Positions 1 through 5,106 of a stretch of 5,106 bases of DNA are shown here, piece after piece (within the stretch, counting starts at the first letter, position 1; every line of letters starts with the position of its first letter). Under the pieces are notes generated by a model. It saw nothing but the letters and a program-made list of their open reading frames with translations. It ran no database searches and was not told the DNA's origin. Origin of the DNA: an uncultured bacterium (GTDB lineage: Bacteria > Cyanobacteriota > Vampirovibrionia > Gastranaerophilales > Gastranaerophilaceae); the NCBI GenBank assembly GCA_900555175.1, contig USJT01000105.1, forward strand, positions 1 through 5,106, given 5' to 3'. Both the position numbers and the translations under genes were made by a program.

Positions 1-2650
1 GTATGATAATTGCGCTCTTAAATTGGATATAAAAAATCCGATTTTGAAAACTTCTATGGAGCCTGAAATTGAGTTTAAAGTTGATGAATTAACTTTAGCT
101 AACAAGGGGGCTAATCTTTTAGCTGTTGACAATTTTGATACAATAATTTCTTTTAAAGAAATCTTTGATAAAAATATTATTATTAAAAAACTCGGTGCTG
201 ATTATATTTTTGCAGATATAAATAAACTTATGGCACTTGCTCCTAAGACTGAAAAGAAAAAGGAACAACAAAAAAGTGAGTGGAATTTAGACTTTTTTGA
301 TTCGCTTTTGTATGTAAAAAAATCTTTATTTTTATACAAGGTTGAGCCTGAAACTTATGTTGCTTTGAGAGCTGATGATATTGAAATTGATAATACTCAA
401 AAAGCTATGAGATATATTCATTTTAATATTACATCATATATTAAAAAAGCCGGCAAAAAAATGTATATAAATATTGCTGACAGAAATTCTGTTTATATTA
501 AAAATAAGGCTCTGTATATTGATAAATGTATGTTGACCCTTAATAAATCCAAAATATATTTTAACGCTTATGCTGCAAGAAAGAAAAATTCTTATTTAGA
601 AGTTTTCACAGATAAAATTCTTGTTGGAGATTTATTAGAACTTGTTAATTCGCAAATTATTGAAAATAATTTGAATGAACCTTTAGTATTCTTCAAGGAT
701 TTGAAGGGTGATTTTAATTTTAAAATAAGATTAACCAAAAAAGATGTAAACGGTGTTGTAAATCTTAATAAAATTTCTTGTAAATTTATACCTGTTGCAA
801 ATCTGCCTGTAATGTTGGAAAAGGGTAAGATTGTAATGACTAAAAATGACATTGTCTTAAAAGATTTTAAAGGTTATTACAACAATAAAAAAGCAAACAG
901 TATTGAAATGGAAGGTACTGTAAAGGATTATTTGAAAACAATGGATACAAATATTGTATCTCGTGCTGTTGTTACAAATGATTTCGCAAAGAATTATTTT
1001 TCAAAATTGGTTGGTATTCCAATTACTTTGATAGGTGGTTCTACAAAGACAAGATTGGATATAAAATCTATTAATAATAAAATTGATTTGGTATGGTTAT
1101 TTGGCTTGAAACCAGGTCAAGATATATTGATTGACGGAACCTCTTTAACTCCTAATAAGTTTATTAGAGGCTTAATGGCTGATATGCATTATGAGGGAAC
1201 ATTATTCAGTATAAAATCAATTGATTATTATATTGTTCCTGACAGTTTTTCTCTTGAACAAAGAAAAAATGTTAAACCAGTTGTTACTTTAGCAGGTAAT
1301 ATTGATGTATCTACACCTGTTCCGACTGTTAAAAATTTAGGATTTGAAATACCTAATCCTTTACCAAGTGAGTTTTTGAATGTTTTGCTCGGCCAAAAAT
1401 TCTTTAAAAACGGTAAAATCGCTGGTAATATGGAATATTTGAACACAGGTAAGTATCCTTCATTAAATGGAAAACTTACTATGGATGATGTTAGAATTCC
1501 ATCTCAAAGAGTTTATTTAAAACATGGTGAGATGAATACTGCAAACGGACTTTTAAATCTTGCTGCAGATGGAAGATACAGACGTTCTGCTTATGATTTT
1601 GACGGAAGTCTTGTAAACGAAATTAAATTCCCGATTGTAGTAAAAAATATTAATTTGAGTGTAGATGATGTTGATATTGAGAAATTTATTGCATCTGCTA
1701 ACAAACAAAATTCACAGGCTATACAATCAGAAAAATTTGATGTGACAGCATCTGGTGGAGCAAAAGATGATGACGATGATACTCCGACATTTGATATCGG
1801 AAACTTTATTGTTGAAAATTGCGTATTGCATGTAATTAAAGGTGCTTATAAAGATATAAAATTTGAAGATGTAAAAGCAACTCTTTCGCTTGATAAGCAC
1901 AGTATATTAAATATATATTCAAACAGATTTTCAATTGCTGAAGGACATTCTTCTGCAAAGATTAATTGTGACTTGAAGAAACATAAATATAATATTGTAT
2001 TGGGTATAAAAGATGTAAATTCTGATTTGATGGCAACAACTTTGTTGGCTTTGAAAAAAGAAATTACAGGTAAAGCAAGCGGTATTATTGCTTTAAATAC
2101 TGATGATTCATTGAAGTTAAACGGTTCTATCAAGTTTATGGTTAAAAACGGTACAATTCAAAAAGTCGGTTTAGTTGAATATATTTTGAAATTTGCCGCT
2201 TTATTCAGAAATCCGCTTGCAATGATTAGCCCTTCGACTTTCTCAGATCTTGTAAATATTCCTGAAGGTAATTTCGATTTGATAAACGGAGATTTGAAAA
2301 TTAAAAACAATGTTATTGAAAATATGATGATAAAATCTTCAGCACCTCAGTTGAGTTCGTTTATTGTCGGACGATATGATTTGGAAACAAGAGATGCAAC
2401 ATTGAGAATTTATACAAAATTCAGTAATAGAAATAAGGGATTTGGCGGATTCTTGAGAAATATTTCGCTTAACAGTTTGGCAAACAGAATGCCATTGAGC
2501 AGCAGTAATGACAGTAATTATTATGCTGCAGAATTATCTCAGCTTCCTCCGATTGATGCTGATGAAAAGGATTGTCAAATCTTCTTGACAAAGGTTGACG
2601 GTGATGTTGAACATAATAACTTTATTTCTTCTTTGAAGAAAATTAAATAG
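1..2650 (+). CDS. AsmA-family envelope protein, 5'-partial (C-terminal 882 residues)
   Basis: The reading frame is open from the window edge (first full codon at bases 2-4) to TAG at 2648-2650, so the gene starts upstream. The TTG at 23 is not a convincing start: it has no Shine-Dalgarno and the frame continues through it. AsmA-type proteins normally begin with one membrane anchor, which would lie in the missing part. Counting from base 2, the first ~80 residues follow the AsmA N-terminal pattern of alternating beta strands (NPILKTS, EIEFKVDELTLAN, DTIISFKEIF, IIIKKLGADYIFAD). A long beta-rich middle follows, then an acidic linker with five Asp at 589-593. The C-terminal AsmA-like region spans ~594-807 (GSIKFMVKNGTIQKVGLVEY from 708; GNFDLINGDLKIKNN; final strand LRIYTKF). 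The family (AsmA, TamB, YhdP, YicH) forms periplasmic bridges thought to carry phospholipid between the inner and outer membranes. Family membership is fairly secure, but the exact member and cargo cannot be told. No frameshift is seen. Confidence 0.8.
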   Translation, partial: YDNCALKLDIKNPILKTSMEPEIEFKVDELTLANKGANLLAVDNFDTIISFKEIFDKNIIIKKLGADYIFADINKLMALAPKTEKKKEQQKSEWNLDFFDSLLYVKKSLFLYKVEPETYVALRADDIEIDNTQKAMRYIHFNITSYIKKAGKKMYINIADRNSVYIKNKALYIDKCMLTLNKSKIYFNAYAARKKNSYLEVFTDKILVGDLLELVNSQIIENNLNEPLVFFKDLKGDFNFKIRLTKKDVNGVVNLNKISCKFIPVANLPVMLEKGKIVMTKNDIVLKDFKGYYNNKKANSIEMEGTVKDYLKTMDTNIVSRAVVTNDFAKNYFSKLVGIPITLIGGSTKTRLDIKSINNKIDLVWLFGLKPGQDILIDGTSLTPNKFIRGLMADMHYEGTLFSIKSIDYYIVPDSFSLEQRKNVKPVVTLAGNIDVSTPVPTVKNLGFEIPNPLPSEFLNVLLGQKFFKNGKIAGNMEYLNTGKYPSLNGKLTMDDVRIPSQRVYLKHGEMNTANGLLNLAADGRYRRSAYDFDGSLVNEIKFPIVVKNINLSVDDVDIEKFIASANKQNSQAIQSEKFDVTASGGAKDDDDDTPTFDIGNFIVENCVLHVIKGAYKDIKFEDVKATLSLDKHSILNIYSNRFSIAEGHSSAKINCDLKKHKYNIVLGIKDVNSDLMATTLLALKKEITGKASGIIALNTDDSLKLNGSIKFMVKNGTIQKVGLVEYILKFAALFRNPLAMISPSTFSDLVNIPEGNFDLINGDLKIKNNVIENMMIKSSAPQLSSFIVGRYDLETRDATLRIYTKFSNRNKGFGGFLRNISLNSLANRMPLSSSNDSNYYAAELSQLPPIDADEKDCQIFLTKVDGDVEHNNFISSLKKIK

Positions 2651-2663
2651 GATATTTTAAAAG

Positions 2664-3050
2664 TTAATTCAACAGCATAAGCCCAAAGTTCAAGTATGTT
2701 GCAAAACCTACCCATAAAAGATATGGGATAAGAAGGTAGCTCGCAGGTTTTGAAATTTTATAAAATGAATATATTGTCAAAATAATAAATATTAAAAGCA
2801 ATATTATTATAATGAGGCTTAATTTGATATTTTGACGATAGACAAATGCAGGACTCCAACTTAAATTTAATAAAAGTTGGATTAGGAAAAATCCTATTCC
2901 TGCTTTTTTATTTTTATCAGTTTTTGCAAACATAAAGATAAAAAATGATAAAAATATTAGAAAATACATAACTCCCCATACCGGTGTAAAGATATATGAT
3001 GGCGGGTTAAACAATGGTTTATTTAATTCGTTGTACCAAGTGAGATCCAT
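2664..3050 (-). CDS. tspO: TspO/MBR family protein, short four-helix form
   Basis: This is a complete 128-residue hydrophobic protein with the TspO/MBR (tryptophan-rich sensory protein) signatures in order: WYNELNKP at 5-12, NPPSYIFTPVWGVMY at 15-29, QLLLNLSWSPAF at 58-69 and PYLLWVGFATYLN at 109-121. Predicted membrane segments are about 24-43, 50-71, 76-99 and 103-127. Family members, typically about 150-160 residues, have a further helix before the WYxxLxKP motif, and it is absent here. The frame has a TAG only six codons upstream of the ATG, with no start codon between, so a longer start is excluded. No Shine-Dalgarno precedes the ATG (the leader ends in an A/T run). The family binds porphyrins, and in mitochondria cholesterol; roles in tetrapyrrole breakdown and stress signalling are proposed but unsettled. 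The gene is convergent with the AsmA-like gene and divergent from dxs. Family call is strong; whether the short form is functional is unknown. Confidence 0.88.
   Translation of the reverse strand: MDLTWYNELNKPLFNPPSYIFTPVWGVMYFLIFLSFFIFMFAKTDKNKKAGIGFFLIQLLLNLSWSPAFVYRQNIKLSLIIIILLLIFIILTIYSFYKISKPASYLLIPYLLWVGFATYLNFGLMLLN
2879..2917 (+). terminator. Candidate intrinsic terminator on the + strand, inside and antisense to tspO
   Basis: The arms GGATTAGGA (2879-2887) and TCCTATTCC (2892-2900) pair in 8 of 9 positions around an AAAA loop. They are followed by TGCTTTTTTATTTTTATC. This has the layout of a Rho-independent terminator for transcripts reading rightward out of the AsmA-like gene, which has no terminator in the 13-bp gap after its stop. 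The T-run is also explained by Lys/Asn codons (KTDKNKK) on the other strand, so coincidence is possible. Confidence 0.35.
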
Positions 3051-3095
3051 ATTTTTATTATTTGTCTATGAGATTAGATTTTCATTAGCCGAAAT

Positions 3096-3123
3096 GTTAT
3101 ATTTTAAATATAATAATTGTAAA
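3096..3123 (-). promoter_or_regulatory. Possible tspO promoter
   Basis: Read on the minus strand, TTTACA (3123-3118) is followed after 16 bp by TATAAC (3101-3096). This is a reasonable sigma-70-type pair that would start transcription about 40 nt before the tspO ATG. The whole stretch is very AT-rich, so such matches arise easily and this call is weak. Confidence 0.35.
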
Positions 3124-3152
3124 TACATATTAAGATTTTGAAGTTTTTAATC

Positions 3153-3181
3153 TTGACTGAGAGTGTACTCTCAAATATACA
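3153..3181 (+). promoter_or_regulatory. Promoter of the dxs-family gene
   Basis: TTGACT (-35, 3153-3158) is separated by 17 bp from TATACA (-10, 3176-3181), which is close to the sigma-70 consensus with ideal spacing. Transcription would start near 3188, leaving a leader of about 30 nt that includes the Shine-Dalgarno. A perfect TATAAT at 3183-3188 is also present but sits 24 bp from the -35, too far to pair with it. Confidence 0.65.
3158..3173. promoter_or_regulatory. Operator-like inverted repeat in the dxs promoter spacer
   Basis: TGAGAGT-GT-ACTCTCA is a perfect inverted repeat with 7-bp arms and a 2-bp centre, filling nearly all the space between -35 and -10. A dimeric protein bound here would block RNA polymerase, so the layout predicts repression. 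It does not match an operator I can name with confidence, so the regulator is unassigned. Confidence 0.5.
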
Positions 3182-3192
3182 ATATAATTGTA
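3178..3192. promoter_or_regulatory. Second, AT-rich inverted repeat over the dxs -10/start site
   Basis: TACAAT-ATA-ATTGTA is a perfect inverted repeat with 6-bp arms that overlaps the -10 and the predicted start. It could be a second protein site. Its AT-richness makes a chance palindrome in this interval quite likely. Confidence 0.25.
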
Positions 3193-3203
3193 AATATATA
3201 AAA

Positions 3204-3209
3204 AGGAGG
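3204..3209 (+). promoter_or_regulatory. Strong ribosome binding site of the dxs-family gene
   Basis: AGGAGG lies 10 nt before the ATG at 3220. It fixes that start and contrasts with tspO, which has no visible Shine-Dalgarno. Confidence 0.85.
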
Positions 3210-3219
3210 CTTTATAAAG

Positions 3220-4977
3220 ATGATTTTAGACAAAGTTAATACCCCTGATGATTTGAAAAAATTGTCATTAGACGAAATGAATTATTTATCTGATGAAATC
3301 AGAGAATTAATTATAAAAAAAGTAAATGCAACAGGTGGGCACATGGCGCCTAATTTAGGTATTATAGAAGCTACTATTGCAATGCATTATGTTTTTAATT
3401 CTCCTGTTGATAAAATCGTTTTTGATGTATCTCATCAGTGTTATCCGCATAAAATTTTGACAGGAAGAAAAGAAGGTTTTACTGATCCTGACAAGTATTT
3501 AAAATATACAGGTTATACTGCGCCTGAAGAAAGTGAACATGATTTATTTAAAGTCGGTCACACATCAACTGCTGCAAGTTTGGCAACAGGGCTTGCAAAA
3601 GCTAGAGATTTGAAAGGTGAAAAATCTAATGTTATAGCTATTGTCGGTGACGGATCTTTAAGCGGCGGCGAAGCTCTTGAAGGTTTGGATAATGCTGCGG
3701 CTCTTGGTAGCAATATTATTATTGTTATTAATGATAACGATATGTCTATTGCAGAAAACCATGGCGGTATTTATCAAAACTTGAAGCTCTTGAGAGATAC
3801 AAAAGGTCAAGCTGAATGCAATTTGTTCAAGGCTATGGGATTTGACTATTTATATGTTGATGAAGGTAATAATATTGAAAAAATGATTGAAGCCTTCAAA
3901 AAAGTAAAAGATGTTTCTCATCCGACAGTGTTGCATATAAAAACTTTGAAAGGTCATGGATTGGCTGTTGCAGAAGAAAATAAAGAAGCTTTCCATTGGA
4001 TTATGCCGGGAGTTTTGGACGAAAAACCTGAAAATGCTCAAAATACAGTAGTTGAAGATTACTCGTCATTAACAAAAGATTTTATAATGCAAAAAGTTAA
4101 GGAAGATAAAACAACTGTTGTTGTAAATGCTGCAACTCCTGGTGTATTTGGATTTGATCCTGAATTTAGAAAGAAATTGGGTGTTCATTATACAGATGTC
4201 GGTATTGCGGAAGAACATGCGGTTGCTTATTCCTCAGCTCTTGCAAAAGCCGGTGCAAAACCTATTTTGACAATCATGAGTTCATTTGTTCAAAGAACTT
4301 ATGATCAGCTTTCTCAGGATTTGTGCTTGAATAAATCTCCGCTTGTAATTCTTGTTTATTGGGGCGGAATTTCTGATGCTGATGCAACTCACCTTTGTTC
4401 TTTTGATATGTCAATGATGAGTAATATTCCTAATCTTACATATCTTTGCCCTGTTAATAAGGAAGAATATCTTGCGATGTTAGAGTATGCTTATGCGCAA
4501 AATGAAGGGCCTGTTGTTATTAGAGTTCCTTCTTGCCAGTTAGAATCTTGCGGATGCGAAGATAAAACTGATTATTCAATTTCAAACAAATTTAAAGTTG
4601 TTGAAAATGGTGAAAAAATAGCATTGTTAGGACTTGGCAATTTCTTTAATCTTGCAAAAGATGTTAAAAAAGAAATTCAAAGCAAGCTTAATATAAATGC
4701 TACTTTGATTAATCCAAAATTTATTTCAGGTATTGATAAAGAGCTTTTGGAAAGTTTAAAATCTAATCACCAAATTGTTGTAACTATGGAAGATGGAATT
4801 TTAGACGGCGGCTTTGGTGAAAAAATTTCTCGATTCTACGGAAATTCTGATATGAAAGTATTGAATTACGGTGCAATCAAGGAATTTACAGACAGAGAGC
4901 CGATGAATTCTTTATATGACCGTTATAGATTGAAAAAAGAATTGATTTTAGATGATATCAAAAGTCTTTTAAAATAG
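3220..4977 (+). CDS. dxs: 1-deoxy-D-xylulose-5-phosphate synthase family protein, short divergent form
   Basis: This complete 585-residue protein is a thiamine-diphosphate enzyme of the DXS family. The canonical reaction joins pyruvate and D-glyceraldehyde 3-phosphate to DXP, the first step of the cytoplasmic MEP isoprenoid pathway and a source for thiamine and pyridoxal. Visible motifs: GGH (H41), SHQCYPHKILTGR (H72), VGHTST (H114), the cofactor/Mg motif GDG (143-145) to NDND (N173), FHW (H259), catalytic GIAEEHAV (E331), QRTYDQ (R359), DATH (D388, H391) and a C-terminal transketolase-like domain (~462-585; MED at 523-525, DGGFG at 529-533). Canonical DXS is about 620-640 residues; a stretch of roughly 40 residues is missing after ~193. 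By remembered alignment, E. coli Y392, R420 and R478 correspond to M353, W381 and S438, so both phosphate-binding arginines are absent. I recall similar short DXS-like proteins in Firmicutes. Family is certain; DXP synthase activity is likely by annotation but unproven. The gene appears monocistronic, with its own promoter and terminator. Confidence 0.88.
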   Translation: MILDKVNTPDDLKKLSLDEMNYLSDEIRELIIKKVNATGGHMAPNLGIIEATIAMHYVFNSPVDKIVFDVSHQCYPHKILTGRKEGFTDPDKYLKYTGYTAPEESEHDLFKVGHTSTAASLATGLAKARDLKGEKSNVIAIVGDGSLSGGEALEGLDNAAALGSNIIIVINDNDMSIAENHGGIYQNLKLLRDTKGQAECNLFKAMGFDYLYVDEGNNIEKMIEAFKKVKDVSHPTVLHIKTLKGHGLAVAEENKEAFHWIMPGVLDEKPENAQNTVVEDYSSLTKDFIMQKVKEDKTTVVVNAATPGVFGFDPEFRKKLGVHYTDVGIAEEHAVAYSSALAKAGAKPILTIMSSFVQRTYDQLSQDLCLNKSPLVILVYWGGISDADATHLCSFDMSMMSNIPNLTYLCPVNKEEYLAMLEYAYAQNEGPVVIRVPSCQLESCGCEDKTDYSISNKFKVVENGEKIALLGLGNFFNLAKDVKKEIQSKLNINATLINPKFISGIDKELLESLKSNHQIVVTMEDGILDGGFGEKISRFYGNSDMKVLNYGAIKEFTDREPMNSLYDRYRLKKELILDDIKSLLK

Positions 4978-4996
4978 TTTGTTATCTTCAATTTGA

Positions 4997-5043
4997 AATA
5001 AATAAAAGCCCTTTGCATAAAATCTGTAAGGGCTTTATTTATT
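4997..5043 (+). terminator. Intrinsic terminator after the dxs-family gene
   Basis: AAAGCCCTT (5005-5013) pairs perfectly with AAGGGCTTT (5028-5036) across a 14-nt loop. Past a single bulged A (5004), seven more A/T pairs extend the stem (4997-5003 with 5037-5043). T-rich sequence follows on the + strand and the mirror-image A-rich flank could serve the other strand, so it may work in both directions. It begins about 20 nt after the dxs stop. Confidence 0.85.
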
Positions 5044-5076
5044 CCTTTGGAGTTGCTATCAACTAATGATTATTTA

Positions 5077-5085
5077 TGGTAAAAT
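5077..5085 (+). promoter_or_regulatory. Extended -10 promoter element for the downstream gene
   Basis: TGGTAAAAT has the TG-N extension and a TAnAAT-like -10 hexamer (TAAAAT, 5080-5085). No well-spaced -35 is seen; the nearest candidate, TTGCTA at 5053, is 21 bp away. Transcription would begin around 5092, right at the Shine-Dalgarno, giving a very short leader. AGTTG-CTAT-CAACT at 5051-5064 is a small inverted repeat just upstream. Confidence 0.4.
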
Positions 5086-5100
5086 GTATTCGGAGGGTTT

Positions 5101-5106
5101 ATGTAC
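5101..5106 (+). CDS. Start of a downstream gene, only two codons in the window
   Basis: ATG TAC at the window's end is preceded by GGAGGG (5092-5097), a strong Shine-Dalgarno with slightly short spacing. It follows the dxs terminator and an extended -10, so it looks like a new transcription unit. Only Met-Tyr is visible and no product can be assigned. Confidence 0.5.

Larger units (their letters stand above)
3113..3200 (+). repeat. Two direct copies of a 17-bp AT-rich sequence (3113-3129 and 3184-3200)
   Basis: The copies ATAATTGTAAATACATA and ATAATTGTAAATATATA differ at one base and lie 71 bp apart in the divergent intergenic region. The first overlaps the candidate tspO -35 and the second lies at the expected dxs transcription start. 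They could be paired binding sites for one regulator, but low sequence complexity makes chance similarity plausible. Confidence 0.4.

Noticed and set aside
23..25. TTG as the start codon of the AsmA-like gene
   Set aside because: The frame is open to the window's edge, no Shine-Dalgarno precedes it, and the expected N-terminal membrane anchor is missing from the visible part.
1766..1780. Run of five Asp codons as a repeat-expansion or calcium-binding motif
   Set aside because: A short acidic linker between domains is the simpler reading; the codons are mixed GAT/GAC and no known calcium-binding pattern is present.
592..2133. Minus-strand open frames of 72-95 codons at 592-852, 1228-1446 and 1846-2133
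   Set aside because: They lie entirely within the well-supported AsmA-like coding region, have no recognizable motifs, and are explained as opposite-strand shadows of AT-rich coding sequence.
3158..3173. LexA or CopY/BlaI operator
   Set aside because: The palindrome GAGAGT-GT-ACTCTC does not fit the box patterns I know for these regulators (for example TACANNTGTA).
3183..3188. Perfect TATAAT as the dxs -10
   Set aside because: It lies 24 bp from the only good -35; TATACA at 3176-3181 has ideal 17-bp spacing.
3850..4041. Minus-strand 63-codon open frame inside the DXS-like gene
   Set aside because: It overlaps conserved DXS sequence and has no family resemblance.
5051..5064. AGTTG-CTAT-CAACT as an operator
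   Set aside because: The arms are only 5 bp and could easily occur by chance; it is mentioned only with the downstream promoter element.

Overview
This is an AT-rich window (roughly 30% G+C by eye). It holds one 5'-truncated gene, two complete genes and the first two codons of a fourth. The first gene encodes a large AsmA-type lipid-transfer or envelope protein, which points to a bacterium with an outer membrane. Arg is mostly AGA, Shine-Dalgarno sequences are strong (AGGAGG) and promoters look sigma-70-like. This combination fits an AT-rich gut diderm such as a non-photosynthetic cyanobacterial relative (Gastranaerophilales/Melainabacteria). That placement is an inference from style and remembered protein resemblance, not proven by any marker here.

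Layout. Bases 1-2650 (+) hold the AsmA-like gene, whose N-terminus lies upstream of the window. It converges, with only 13 bp between stop codons, on a small minus-strand TspO/MBR-family membrane protein gene (2664-3050). The TspO gene lacks the usual first transmembrane helix. A 169-bp divergent intergenic region (3051-3219) separates it from a plus-strand gene of the 1-deoxy-D-xylulose-5-phosphate synthase (DXS) family (3220-4977). That region carries a good candidate promoter for the DXS gene (TTGACT-17-TATACA), with a perfect 7-2-7 inverted repeat filling the spacer, plus a weaker candidate promoter for tspO. The DXS gene ends in a strong hairpin terminator. It is followed by a fresh extended -10 element, a Shine-Dalgarno sequence and an ATG at 5101.

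Function. The DXS-family protein would feed the non-mevalonate isoprenoid pathway if it has the canonical activity. It belongs to a short, divergent branch of the family. By my remembered alignment to the E. coli enzyme it keeps the thiamine-diphosphate machinery but lacks both arginines that hold the phosphate of glyceraldehyde 3-phosphate. The TspO protein may bind tetrapyrroles or other hydrophobic ligands. Its divergent pairing with an isoprenoid gene is suggestive only. I see no mobile element, CRISPR array, phage gene or structural RNA gene, and no obvious new multi-gene system. The main points of interest are the DXS active-site substitutions, the operator-like palindrome in its promoter, the shortened TspO and a terminator-like hairpin antisense to tspO.
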